This document shows positions 24,248 through 34,863 of a stretch of DNA of 64,000 nucleotides, piece by piece. The translations under genes were made by a program, and so were the position numbers. The number at the start of each line of letters is the position of its first letter. The stretch's first letter is position 1. The stretch is from Corylus avellana. Its lineage: Eukaryota; Streptophyta; Magnoliopsida; Fagales; Betulaceae. Location of the stretch: positions 3,182,669 through 3,246,668 of the forward strand of contig NC_081550.1 in the NCBI RefSeq assembly GCF_901000735.1, read 5' to 3'. The notes beneath the pieces are model-generated. The model searched no databases. It worked only from the letters and a program-made list of their open reading frames with translations, and was not told where the DNA came from.

Positions 24248-24595
24248 TGTTGGATCGGGCCTTTGATCAATTGGTGTCTAGGGATAGAAGTCAAAATCTT
24301 TTATGACATTCGAAATCAAACTTAGCAAGACATGTTCTAAGAGCTGCCCAAGTGAGTAGAGCGGGGCATTGTTGCACCCCAACAATTCCTCCCTCAACAT
24401 GACCCTCCCACGATTCGAACCCATGACGCTGGCTTTAATACTATTTGTTGGATCGAGCTTTTGATCATCTTATCTAAAAACTAATTGGTGTCTAGTGAGG
24501 GAGTCAAAGCTTTTTATGACATTCGAAATCGCATTCCGTAATACATATTTTAAGAGCCGTTTAAGTGAGTAGAGCGGTATTGTTGCATCCCAACC
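24248..24595 (-). mobile_element. Second TRIM-like element
   Basis: Direct repeats at 24248-24384 and 24446-24595 share TTGGTGTCTAG, TTTTATGACATTCGAAATC and AAGTGAGTAGAGCGG. The left repeat has perfect inverted termini, TGTTGG...CCAACA. The ~60-bp interior, read on the minus strand, starts with TAGTATTAAAGCCA, an eroded initiator-tRNA-Met primer-binding site (11 of 14 positions fit TGGTATCAGAGCCA). It continues with a GGTTCGAATCGTGGG-type stretch, typical of TRIM internal sequence. Minus orientation; non-coding. Confidence 0.65.
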
Positions 24596-25984
24596 GTTAA
24601 AATTTATATATATTAAAAAAAAGGAAAAAAGGTCTTACGAAGAAGAAATGTCATGAATGATGTATGCAGAGAGATCCAGGAATCGAGCTGGTCAAAGTGC
24701 CCTAGCACATCAGGCACACCCATTGGCCATAAAGACGCATCCACTTCAGGAAGACAAATACCATTTTGTGTTGAATATGGGGGAGAGTGTTAGTTATGGT
24801 TATAAATGTTTTAGTTGAATACAACGCACTTTTTGGTGAGCAATATTTTGTCGTTTTTAGTCAACAAATCAATGTTATGGACCCTCAACATTCTCACACT
24901 CGCTTGTGCAACTCAATCCAAACAACTGGCTACAATGAGATATACTAAAATATACCTAGCAAGTTTCCTCTTTATTTAACAAAGGTAAATTTTGTGGTTG
25001 GTGTAGATGGATGTTCCGGATAGAAATGTTCTTTCTCTTTTTTTTCTTCGCTCGAAAGATGGATACATAGGTTAAACTGACATATGCTTTTAGAATATGT
25101 AATTTTTACATGTATTTTCAATTGATGAAATTAATGCATTGATAGATTTTGTGACAAAAATAGGTCAAATAGCAAGCCTGATCAACTCACCAATTTGCCG
25201 GTATGGCTTCGGCCTCGACGAGTTCATCTTTCAAACTCGAGGCCGGTTGATTGACCGGCCGGGGGGTTGGAATCCATATCATGGATTATTTTGTTTTTGG
25301 CATGATGAAATCTTGAGTGGCAATCGAAAAGATATAGATCTCTAGTGTGTGTTCCTGTTGGTGGATAAATAAGAAGAAGGTTGGGGAATAATAAAACGGT
25401 GGTTTAATAAAACAAATTAAAAAAAGACTGAAAAGTAATATTAGAAGAATAAAATTGAAAATTTGTTGAAATTTGTATTGAAAGAGTAACATATATATAG
25501 AGTAGAAAAGTGCTTTTGATTAGTTAAAATGCATTACGTTGTTGGAATTTTAATTTTCCAATCAAACAAACTGGAAAACTTTGTGCATACCAATGAATAT
25601 GCATGGACATGAATGATATCTTCATAGAATTAATATATATGTATGCAAAGAAAATAGAGTTGGCTTTGATGCCACTAGCTAGTAGGCCTAGGGTATACGT
25701 GAGGAAAAACAAATAACAATTTAATTTGGTCTAATACACGTCAAAACGTGCCCACTGCTCTACACAACGGCATGAGAAAAATGAGGCATAATTACGAAAT
25801 TTAAATTAATCAACCTTTCCCCGAATCGTTGGTCCACTGCCCCGCCCTATACAAATACAATGAATAACAACAGATTTCACTCATTTTCAAGTTGATTTCT
25901 ACAAGCGGTAAAAGCTTTTATAAGACTCATGCCAACCCAAATATGAGTTTGACTCGTGGGTGGGGCTATTATATATTTCATTTG
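24596..25984. other. Intergenic, no gene recognised
   Basis: AT-rich sequence with a short GC-richer block near 25185-25280 (a CGAGGCCGGTTGATTGACCG inverted stretch). No family resemblance found in six frames. Confidence 0.5.
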
Positions 25985-26366
25985 GATTATGTTTGAAAAA
26001 TAGAGTTTTTAAGTTAAAAAATATTTTTGGACAAAACTTTCATTTTAAAACTTTTGTTAAAAGTGCGTTTTGACTATTTTTAGGCTTTTTGAACCCTTAA
26101 AAGCACTTTCAATTTTTTTTACTAAGAGCCTGTTTGGAATTGCGTTTGAGAAATAGAGCTTTTAAGTTTTTAAAAAAAAACTTTTTTTTTTCTACAAAAC
26201 CTTCATTTTTAAGTTTTTGGCAATTTTTAGGCTTTTTGAACCCTTAAAAACACTTTCATTTTTTTTTTTACCAAACGGGTATTTTTTTTTTCTTTAATTT
26301 GACTTTTTAAATGTTAAACGCACTTTTAGGCCACTCAAAGTTAAACGTACACCCAAATAGGCCCTA
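25985..26366. mobile_element. Nested MITE-family copies near the PADRE gene
   Basis: One copy is complete at about 26125-26366. It starts GAGCCTGTTTGGAATTGCGT and ends ACGTACACCCAAATAGGCCC, an inverted pair. A partial related copy (TTTGAAAAATAGAGTTTTTA) precedes it at 25985-26124. Same family as 2472-2708. It lies 450 bases upstream of a start codon, so it may bear on promoter methylation. Confidence 0.6.
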
Positions 26367-26718
26367 AGATGAATCTTATTATATATATAGTCATATAGAT
26401 TGATATACGAGTGTTATATAATTGAGATGACATGACAGTAAAAATCAAATTTTAATTATTATTATTTTTTTATAAGTATTAATATCATATTACTCTATCC
26501 TTTGTATTAATTATATACAAGATAATTAAGCAATAATATGCAAGATGACTTTCTAAATATGAGTTGTAATTTGAAGTCCATGGTAGCGTTAAAAAAGGCA
26601 ATACCGACTAAAGCCGGCATGGCTGACCAGACCACCGACCTTCAAAAAAACCTACTAAAACAAACAAGCAAACAAAAGTACCTAGACTTTCTCAAAGTCA
26701 ATCATCTTTTTTTTTTTT

Positions 26719-26733
26719 ATATATATATAAAAA
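26719..26733 (+). promoter_or_regulatory. TATA box of the PADRE/DUF4228 gene
   Basis: A TATATATATATAAAA-type run lies 86-100 bases upstream of the ATG. It is followed by a leader with a (CTT)n run (about 26787-26808). Spacing fits a transcription start near 26760. Confidence 0.55.
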
Positions 26734-26818
26734 CCCCACATTTCATCCCATCTTCCCTACCCAACACCCAACGATAATATCCAATCTTCTTCTTCTTCTT
26801 CTTCTTCCTCTCTCTCCA

Positions 26819-27427
26819 ATGGGAAACGCAATTTCTCCATGCTTCCAACCAAACCCTAACTCCTCCGTGAAGCTAATCTTCTGGGAAGGAACCACAAGAA
26901 CCCTCACCGGAAAACATATGGCCGGGGAGATCATGTTCGAGTGCCCGGACAAAATGGTCTGCCACGCCGACTCATTCTTCATCGGCCACCCGGTGCCGGC
27001 CTTAGGCATCGACGAAGACCTCGTGAGAGGCCAGACCTACTTTGTTCTCCCCATTGACCGCTTTGCATGCCATGTGCTCTCCACGTCCTCTCTTGCCGCC
27101 TTGGGGTCCAGCCCCAAAAATGCCCCCATCAGTTTCGGCGACTGCCCTTTTCAGTACATAAAGGGTTCAAACGGCAGAGTTTTGATCAAGGTTGTGCCGG
27201 AGTTCATCACAAGGCTTGTGACACAAGGCAAGGAGAATAAAGCTGGATCTACTAGTCCGACCAGCAGTGTTCTTTGCAGCACGCCGGAGCTGCAAAAACA
27301 CTATGAAATGCTTGTCGGATCAAAGGAGCAAATATGGTCTCCTAAGCTTGAAACCATTTCGGAGTACAAGGTCAGGTTCTCGCCCTGCAGATTTATAGGG
27401 TTAGAGTGGAAGCAGAAAGAGAAGTAA
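26819..27427 (+). CDS. PADRE (DUF4228) domain protein
   Basis: A 202-aa intronless protein that starts MGNAISPCF and continues with SSVKLIFWEGTTRTLTG. Gly2 with Ser6 is a plausible N-myristoylation signal, and Cys8 could be palmitoylated, suggesting membrane association. The N-terminal half fits the PADRE/DUF4228 pattern: a lysine/leucine-rich beta-strand (VKLIFWEG), a central histidine/aspartate region (HADSFFIGHPVPAL) and GQTYFVLPIDRF. C-terminal motifs include YEMLVGSKEQIWSPKLETI and a terminal FSPCRFIGLEWKQ. The family is plant-specific and often pathogen- or stress-responsive, with no known enzymatic activity. The start fits a TATA box and (CTT)n leader just upstream. Arabidopsis has a PADRE gene close to LRP1 (remembered as At5g12340), matching the LRP1 gene 34 kb downstream here. 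Confidence 0.88.
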   Translation: MGNAISPCFQPNPNSSVKLIFWEGTTRTLTGKHMAGEIMFECPDKMVCHADSFFIGHPVPALGIDEDLVRGQTYFVLPIDRFACHVLSTSSLAALGSSPKNAPISFGDCPFQYIKGSNGRVLIKVVPEFITRLVTQGKENKAGSTSPTSSVLCSTPELQKHYEMLVGSKEQIWSPKLETISEYKVRFSPCRFIGLEWKQKEK

Positions 27428-29742
27428 TTAATTAATTAACTAAGGGTAATTTAATTTAGAGAGGATTTCAGTGAGCGCGCGGTGTAAGAAGATATATAAT
27501 TAAATTTATATGATATATATAAAGGGATAGAATTTCTTGCTTTGTTAAAAGAAGTTGTACAAATTGTATCATGGTAATTAATTGTTGAGATGTAACAGAT
27601 GTTTAATTCTTCTTTGGTTCATTGCAAAATGGATTCAATATTGATGAACCAGCTGATATTTTTCGAAATGAGTTTTGATTCTTGAATTAATTATAGCTAG
27701 CAATGGAGTTTTTCTGTGGATGCATAATTTTGAGTGTATTTCTCTCTACTTTAATCTGTAGGTAACGGCAACATATATAAACGTGATTATAGTGTAGATT
27801 ATCATATTATTTAGAGCATGTACCGTTGATTAGGGTTTTTTTACTAGGCTTAATCTAAGGATATACTCAAGAATCAAGATGATAATTAAACACAAAACCT
27901 CACAGCTAGACGTAGTAGATTCAAATGAAGATGCACAAATTAATTCCCTTCATTTCTCTCTCTCTCTCTAATGTTGTGTTTTTTTAGTGCGGGATGAAAT
28001 GGGAAAATTAAATAAAAAGATTTGTCATGATAAATCCGTTTAATGAATTGGTAATTAAGTTTTTTTTTTTGGGGGAGGGGGGCTTAAATTCTCACCGATG
28101 ATATTCATGTGTTTCTCTCTTACACCTTTATTAATGAGAGAGACGCCCCATCATCAATGGCAGGGGGCCGGATGGGCTCGGGAGCCTTTGAAGATTCTCT
28201 ATCTATTAATTAGGAGGACTGGCAGGGGGCCGGATGGGCTCGGGAGCCTTTGAAGATTCTCCATCTATTAATTAGGAGGACACCTCTTCACTAAGGACTC
28301 AATCAAGAATTTCTCCTTCTTTTATGTCCATTTCCATCTCTTCAAAACTCATGTTAGCATTACTCAAGAATATTCTCGATCGATGAAAGATCAAAGTTTT
28401 TCCAATATATCTATATATTCATATAACTGCCAATTAAATTCAATGAACTGGAAAAGGATGGGTTTTGTGATATGTTGATGAGAAAGTAAATCTAGTGTGT
28501 TTCTGTGATAATTAATTCACTTGATATGATATTTTGATGTGTCCATTTTTATTGAAGGGCACAAAAAACTTGGTTTGTGCCATGTCTTTATAGAAATTAT
28601 TATCTACTTGGGATCCTCAGAACATGTTAAGGAAATCTTGAATTCTCGAAACAAAAGAGAAAATTATATGTCGATAAGATCACTAAGAATACCTTAAGAA
28701 GATATAGATAATCATAGGGTACGATTGGTACAAAGATTAAACTCTTGGAAATGTCGAATGGAATAGCTATTTCATAGTATGGTAAGATTTAATTTTTAGC
28801 TTTGGAATAGCCATTCTCTTTCCTCTAAAAAAAAATGAAATGAATAGCTTTTCCTTTAGAAATAAACTATATTTTCCAAAAAACACTCACAATATCTTTT
28901 TTTTTTTTTTTTTTAAATGTGGGTATTTAGTAATTTTGGTTTAATTCTAGTGAGAGCATATTATTGCATATGTGTTGTCACCAAACTGAAGAATATGAAT
29001 GGCTATTCCATTCTATCATCTTCTATTATTAGGAATAGCTATACCTTTTCATAATAGAGTAGTCATTATGCATTTCTATGGTATTTTATTTTCATCAAAT
29101 AACAACTATTGTTTTTAAATTAAATCATTGGGATTTTATCATATTTATAACTTTTATCAACCTAATATTTCCCAGGAAGTGCATGCTTTAGTACTTCCCA
29201 TATTACGACATTTGAAAGTAACAAATGTAGATATATATGATAATAAGATCTCAATTATTTAATTTGAAAATAATGGCTAGGATTTGAAGAATTGGATATA
29301 ATACAATAACTGAAAATTTGTAGAAGATCTTGATTCATTATCAACGTACGCACTTCCGTAGGAACAATTTGAAAGAGATTAATACAAAACATGGTACAAA
29401 TCGAACATATTTTTCATAAAAGAACAACAATATATGACTTATCAAATTTTGTCCCAAGGCAAACCACGTGGAAGGGGCCATATTTGAAATAGTCTAAAGA
29501 TTTTTATTTGTTAATTCTTGAAGGTAGAGTACTAAACGGCAATGAGCAACAACTGATAATTCTTCTTGCATACTTGTCGTAGTAGATTTCCACATAGCTG
29601 GCCTTCAACTTTATTTACTTCTGCATTGCAAAGTCGTCCAAGAACAACGGCACGTGAGAGAATCTTATAATACGGGACTTTTTTACAGTAAAATGTTTTA
29701 AAAAGAACCCTAAACTGATTGAAAATTATTGAGCAAAGACAT
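27428..29742. other. Intergenic sequence between the PADRE gene and the duplicated block
   Basis: No gene seen. It contains the PADRE 3' region, a 62-bp tandem duplication (28158-28281) and a decayed inverted repeat around 28735-29060, whose arms carry GGAATAGCTATTTCATAG and TGGCTATTCCATTC. Confidence 0.55.
28158..28281. repeat. Tandem duplication of a 62-bp GC-rich unit
   Basis: TGGCAGGGGGCCGGATGGGC begins both units, at 28158 and 28220. The units differ at one visible base (CTCTATC versus CTCCATC). The unit is unusually GC-rich for the surroundings and does not translate into a recognisable protein. The near identity implies a recent event. Confidence 0.9.
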
Positions 29743-30298
29743 TGTTAGGTTTTTTTCTTGGCCAATTCCGTGTTCAAAAAACAAGTGTACATATGAATGT
29801 AACACGTTCACACTTGTCTGTATGAGTCTCTTAAAAACTGATGTTCAGTGAGCCACCGAAACACTCGTTCGGAAACATGCTCGTACGATATGTCCGGACA
29901 AGACAACTCACATGAAGCCTCCGAGAGCATTGTTTGCAAAGGCATTCACTGAGGTCTACACAGGAGGATTAATTAAGAGCCCCCGAGATGCTCGTTTGCA
30001 AATGCGTTTGGTCGACAAGTCTGGAAGGTATACGTACTAGGCCGGGTTCAAGGCATGAAACTCTAGCCTTGTCCTGACGAGTCTCATAACCCGTCAGGAT
30101 GCCTCCAACAAAATCACACTTGTCAGTATTCTGATTGTTTGGGGTATTTAAGGACCGCTATGCACGACTCCTAAGTTGTTGAAGCCGTTAAGAGAGAAAA
30201 CCTAGCTAGTTTTCACGCTTCCCAATTTAATTATCTCTTAGAGTTTGAAAAACCACAGAGTTTTTACAAAACGTTAATCTTCGGACACCAAAGTTTCA
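29743..30298. mobile_element. Possible solo LTR
   Basis: A block of different composition from its flanks, starting TGTTAGG and ending TTTCA. It contains a core-promoter-like GGGGTATTTAAGGACCGC and then AAGAGAGAAAACCTAGC, as in the R region of plant LTRs. No matching second LTR or target duplication was found by eye, so the boundaries are tentative. The right-hand contig (from 34041) begins inside this block's equivalent. Confidence 0.35.
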
Positions 30299-30409
30299 TG
30301 ATTAATTGCATGTAATAGTTATCTTGTATAATGGATTGATTTCTTTCTCATAAATATCTAGGCCTAGATAAGTAAAAGAGAGAGATATCGAGATGGGTGA
30401 GGAACTTAC

Positions 30410-30784
30410 CCAATGCATATGGAGCTGACAAAATAAGTAACAAGCAGAAAAACAAGCCACAAGTTTTAGCCCGTGTAGTGGGCATATAGCATCGCATGCA
30501 ATCATGCAACTTCCCTGTTTGAAAACGAAGTTTGTTTTCTTTCCAGAGAGGATTTTAGATCCAGGGATTTTAGCGATTTTATGGATCTTGCTGAATCCAG
30601 GGAACATACTACCATCCTGTGGACTTGATGAGGCAGAATAGAGAGGTTGATGATGATCATGAGTAGAAAGCGGAGAGGGTGACATATTTGGAGGGAGAGA
30701 TGGTAATTGGTGGATATCAGTTTGCTGATGATCATCATCATCGGCTTGCGCTGAGATAATAAATCCCATAATCATAATTACCAT
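30410..30784 (-). CDS. Cysteine-rich secreted peptide, first exon, start-damaged copy
   Basis: Same protein as at 34249-34656, except that the first 11 residues (start Met included) are removed by a 60-bp deletion filled with 8 bp. The frame is still open: an in-frame ATG at 30784 gives MVIMIMGFIISAQA, a shortened but still hydrophobic leader. A more distal ATG (30832) would add a Lys/Gln/Asn-rich stretch encoded by a T-run. It lies only about 30 bases from the TATA box (30861-30868) and is probably at or before the transcription start. The mature part, with the six-Cys motif, is intact. The exon ends at a GT donor (30409-30408) after 125 codons; the next exon was not found. Export may be weaker or lost. 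It is probably an allele of the other copy (see findings). Confidence 0.6.
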
Positions 30785-30860
30785 TTTGCGCTGATTTTTT
30801 TGTTTTTTGTTTTTTTTTTGGTATCGTTGCATGTTTGAATGGGGATAAGAAATTAAGGCT

Positions 30861-30868
30861 TATTTATA
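30861..30868 (-). promoter_or_regulatory. TATA box of the cysteine-rich peptide gene (left copy)
   Basis: CTATAAATA on the minus strand, matching 34754-34762 in the other copy. It lies about 95 bases upstream of the intact copy's start codon, so transcription should begin near 30830 (34725 in the other copy). This argues against the upstream ATG being used. Confidence 0.6.
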
Positions 30869-30970
30869 GGCTATCGTGTGTGTGTATAAAGTTTGATAAT
30901 AAATAATTAATGCTGATTGGTAATGTCTCTTGATTATAGTCCCATACTTCTAGCTAGTTTGATAACTAAT

Positions 30971-31648
30971 AAGTGGCGGAGCCAGGAAATTTGTTATTGA
31001 AGGGCCGGACTAAAAATATTATAAACACAATTTAAAACAAAAATGAATTAATTTATATCACAAAAAAGTATATTTATAAAAGTTCATAAATATGTTCTAA
31101 AATTAATATATGAACAACATATATAACATGTTCATACAAGTACCCAAAAAAAAAAAAAAATTACAAAAAGTATCTAAAAGGGAAATGCTATGTGTTTTCC
31201 TGATCTTAGGTGGATATTATTTTCTAAATAGAAAAAAAAAATTAAAAAAAAAAATTAAAAATTAACCCTTTTTCCTCTCATCCAATTTTTAGAAAATAGT
31301 ATATATTCACCTAGAATCAGGAGAAAACCTAGCATTTTTCTATTTAAAATTACAGTTTCACTCTTTTAGAGAAACAAAATCATAAAGTATCGAATATGAA
31401 TAGAAGATCTTCACAATTTTCCTTTCAATATATATATATATGTGCAACTAAATTATTTGTAAAAAGTTCATTCTTTATTTTGTTTCGAAATTTTTAATTT
31501 TAAAAACTTTCATAGTTGAAAAATGAAGTCAAAGTATCTAGGGGTCATTAGCCCTTCCAATTTAAAAGTTTTCTAAGAGTAAGTTTTTTTTTTTACAACT
31601 TTTGAAGGGCCATAGCCCCTTCAGTTTCTCAAGTAGATCCGAGACTGT
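30971..31648. mobile_element. MITE family F, longer member (left copy)
   Basis: It starts AAGTGGCGGAGCCAGGAAAT and ends near TTTCTCAAGTAGATCCGAGA, a degenerate inverted partner. TTGAAGGGCC near the left end pairs with GGGCCATAGCCCCTTC near the right. The interior is non-coding. The equivalent in the right copy is 34864-35560. Confidence 0.5.
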
Positions 31649-32225
31649 AATTAATAATTCTAAAATGTATTTGTTTTAGACAAATGGCTTTGATTTAATC
31701 AAAGAGCTGCTTTAAAAATGATGAATTTTGGGAGTATTTGGTGGCTTTAAGCTTGTGTTTTTGGCCTTTTGGTCTAGGTATTTAGGTAATGCCTCTTGGT
31801 TAAGGTCAGGAGCTTTTCCAAGAGTTATTAATATGCAAGATTTATATACGTAACTAGTTTTAACCAAGAGACATGAATTTGCGTGAATTGGTAAGAAAGT
31901 GACCAATAATCAGGATATATGGAACCCTCCTATGGCCCTAGCTTTTCTTCTTAAAGTTGTACTAAATTTGGGCCTCACAAGTATAGGCCCAATGAGCATT
32001 GGCCCAACTCTAGTTTGGTCCCTTCTTGGTACTTAAGATCATTTGCAGTTAGCTAAAAGCTATTTTAGATAGCCCTATGGCTAAGGGCATGTTTGAGTGT
32101 ACATTTAATTCTTAAAAAGTTCGTTTGAAAAAAAAAAAAAATTAAAAGCACTTTTAAGAGTCCAAAAAACTTAAAAAAAATAGTCGAAATACACTTTTGG
32201 CAAAAGTTTCAGCACTTTTTGACTT

Positions 32226-32462
32226 AGAGCCTGTTTATGATTGTGTTTGATAGGTTTAAAAGTGCTTTTAACTCTCAAAAAGCTTGTTTGAAGAAAAAAA
32301 ATACTCATTTGGTAAAAAAATTAAAAGCGATTTTAAGGGTTCAAAAAGCCTAAAAATAGATAAAATGCACTTTTGGTAAAAACTTAAAAATGAAGTTTTT
32401 TCCCAAAAACTCTTTTTGACCTAAAAACTCTATTTTTCAAACGCAATCCCAAATAAGCTCTT
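32226..32462. mobile_element. MITE of the 2472-2708 family (left copy)
   Basis: The ends GAGCCTGTTTATGATTGTGT and AAACGCAATCCCAAATAAGC form an inverted pair. A shorter relative abuts it at about 32090-32225. The equivalent right-copy element is at about 36138-36375. Non-coding; the frame of 66 codons across the right copy is not a gene. Confidence 0.6.
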
Positions 32463-33658
32463 AAAACTTTATTTTTCAAACACAATCTCAAATAAGATCT
32501 AAATATGATAAAAGATCTTCTGCATCTACTCAACATTTTTTAACCAAAAAAAAAAAAGAGAAGCTGTGAATTACTCAATTAGGCTTGGGCTGGGTTCTTT
32601 TCTTTTAGGTTATAGGCTACCCCTATCTTCTGTGTATTTGTGTTAGGGCTATCCGATTATGGGCCACCAAGATTGGAAGCCCTGCAGCCATTGCTTGGAC
32701 TAGAACTCTAGCCTGTTAATTTCTCTACGTCTCAGCCCAGATTCATGTTAGTGCTTCTACTTCTGGGCTTAATATAATCATAATGAGGAAATAAAAGAAT
32801 CTAATTAATACCTTTACAATTTTATTTCGATTCTTGAGCTTATTATCTTAATATCCATCATCTTTCTTTCTTTTTTTTTTCTTTTTTTTCAACAAAATCG
32901 ATCATGTTTCTTAATTATAAGGTTACCGTTAATTCGAGTCATATGGAAGTACAAGAATAAAAGCCTAATGCAAACCCCTATAAATGCTCTGTTCACAAGT
33001 AGTGTGATGTATGGAAATTAACATGGCAACGTTGTAGACAGAGGGAACATCATATTAAGGAAGACAAGTTATTTTTTTGCATTGAGCTGGATGACAACAG
33101 TTGACCTGCTGGGCTGTGGGAAACAAACAAGCGGCTACACGTTATGTGTCAGAAAATTGTATAGCTTAGGCTGTACAGGCTATGGAAAATAGCTAGGAAG
33201 GGCCCCAACCTTTGCAGCAGCCTGCATAGAAACAAACAAGGGCATGTTTGGTTGGTGAGTAAACCATTCTTCTTTTTCAGAAAAGTCAATTTCTTTTTCT
33301 TCACGTTAACATATTAATGTTTTTTCGCCCTTTTTTTCCAACCTCTCCACCAATCACTATCAGCTATGAGAGCAACCATATGTAGGTACAGCAGCAGGGG
33401 AGCCGACCTAATGGTTTAGAGTAGGAGGGACCATTCTATGCGCAAGTACACCCCAATCTGATCTCTTGCCTCACCTCAAACCACACATATAATTATTATC
33501 TTAAAACATCCTTCTTTTGCCATCAAAATTTATTTCTTTAGCATTTAGTAGTTTTTTTTTTTTTTCCCTAATGTTTTGCATAAAAAAATAGTTTTGATCA
33601 TCTTATTTGTTTTGAGTTGTTATTTTTGTTATATATATATATATATATATATATATGA

Positions 33659-33777
33659 GTGGTGATATAGAGTACACCAACGTGAGTGACCAATACTCAC
33701 GCTAGTGTACTTTATAATATTATTTTTTATCAAAAAGTACACCAACGTGCTCACGCTGGTGTACTCTATATCACCAC
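33659..33777. mobile_element. 119-bp hairpin MITE (family E), left copy
   Basis: Near-perfect 26-bp terminal inverted repeats, GTGGTGATATAGAGTACACC at one end and its complement at the other. A second nested pair lies inside (AGTGTACTTT / AAAAGTACAC). It sits in a TA microsatellite, with TA-rich sequence on both sides, consistent with insertion at TA. The same element is at 37573-37691. Confidence 0.75.
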
Positions 33778-33940
33778 TATATATATATGAAAAATGTTAA
33801 GTATTTTTTTAATATTCTTTTGGTGTTATTCTAACTGTGATGTGATTTTAAAATAATCAATAAATTAAAAGTCAATAATGATAATCTCAAATTCAACGAC
33901 AATTTTAAAAGCCACATCACAGTTAATAGGACACTAAAAT

Positions 33941-34040
33941 NNNNNNNNNNNNNNNNNNNNNNNNNNNNNNNNNNNNNNNNNNNNNNNNNNNNNNNNNNNN
34001 NNNNNNNNNNNNNNNNNNNNNNNNNNNNNNNNNNNNNNNN
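33941..34040. other. Assembly gap of exactly 100 Ns
   Basis: A round-number run of unknown bases marks a scaffold join of unknown true size, not biological sequence. It falls exactly between the two copies of the duplicated block. Confidence 0.99.
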
Positions 34041-34248
34041 CTAGCTAGTTTTCACGCTTCCCAATTTAATTATCTCTTAGAGTTTGAAAAACCACAGAGT
34101 TTTTACAAAACGTTAATCTTCGGACACCAAAGTTTCATGATTAATTGCATGTAATAGTTATCTTGTATAATGGATTGATTTCTTTCTCATAAATATCTAG
34201 GCCTAGATAAGTAAAAGAGAGAGATATCGAGATGGGTGAGGAACTTAC

Positions 34249-34656
34249 CCAATGCATATGGAGCTGACAAAATAAGTAACAAGCAGAAAAACAAGCCACA
34301 AGTTTTAGCCCGTGTAGTGGGCATATAGCATCGCATGCAATCATGCAACTTCCCTGTTTGAAAACGAAGTTTGTTTTCTTTCCAGAGAGGATTTTAGATC
34401 CAGGGATTTTAGCGATTTTATGGATCTTGCTGAATCCAGGGAACATACTACCATCCTGTGGACTTGATGAGGCAGAATAGAGAGGTTGATGATGATCATG
34501 AGTAGAAAGCGGAGAGGGTGACATATTTGGAGGGAGAGATGGTAATTGGTGGATATCAGTTTGCTGATGATCATCATCATCGGCTTGCGCTGAGATAATA
34601 AACCCCATAATCATAATTACCATTAATGCAACCCTCCTCATGCCATTTCCTTCCAT
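34249..34656 (-). CDS. Cysteine-rich secreted peptide, first exon, intact start
   Basis: The ATG at 34656 begins MEGNGMRRVALMVIMIMGFI, a classical signal peptide likely cleaved after SAQA (residue 25). The mature part is an acidic/His segment (DDDDHQQ), a Pro/Ser-rich spacer, then a basic stretch and a six-Cys core, C-X3-C-X3-C-X9-C-X3-C-X3-C (CMIACDAIC...CFSACYLFC). Regular i, i+4, i+8 Cys spacing suggests two disulphide-stapled helices, as in alpha-hairpinin or thionin-like peptides. I do not recognise the exact family. The exon ends after Trp136 at a GT donor (GGGTAAGT); at least one more exon is expected, but the gap or missing sequence hides it. A TATA box (CTATAAATA) lies about 100 bases upstream. 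A secreted defence or signalling role is inferred only from the signal peptide and Cys pattern. Confidence 0.6.
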
Positions 34657-34863
34657 GGCTCCCTTCTGATCACTCTTTTCAAGGATTTTTTTGTTTTTTT
34701 GTTTTTTTTTTTGGTATCGTTGCATGTTTGAATGGGGATAAGAAATTAAGGCTTATTTATAGGCTATCGTGTGTGTGTATAAAGTTTGATAATAAATAAT
34801 TAATGCTGATTGGTAATGTCTCTTGATTATATTCCCACACTTCTAGCTAGTTTGATAACTAAT

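Larger units (their letters stand above)
30202..33940. repeat. Duplicated ~3.75-kb block, left copy (contig end)
   Basis: Matches 34041-37866 throughout, in the same orientation, including non-coding MITEs, with scattered single-base and homopolymer differences. It ends exactly at the run of Ns. It contains the peptide exon with a lost start, a family-F MITE, two 'poly-Lys-looking' MITEs and a hairpin MITE. Confidence 0.95.

Noticed and set aside
24405..24425. tRNA-like GATTCGAACCC
   Set aside because: It is the interior of a TRIM-like element; no cloverleaf can be drawn around it.
30302..30409. Read-through C-terminus of the cysteine-rich peptide frame (VSSSPISISLSF...)
   Set aside because: A strong GT donor precedes it and composition becomes intron-like, so it is taken as intron.
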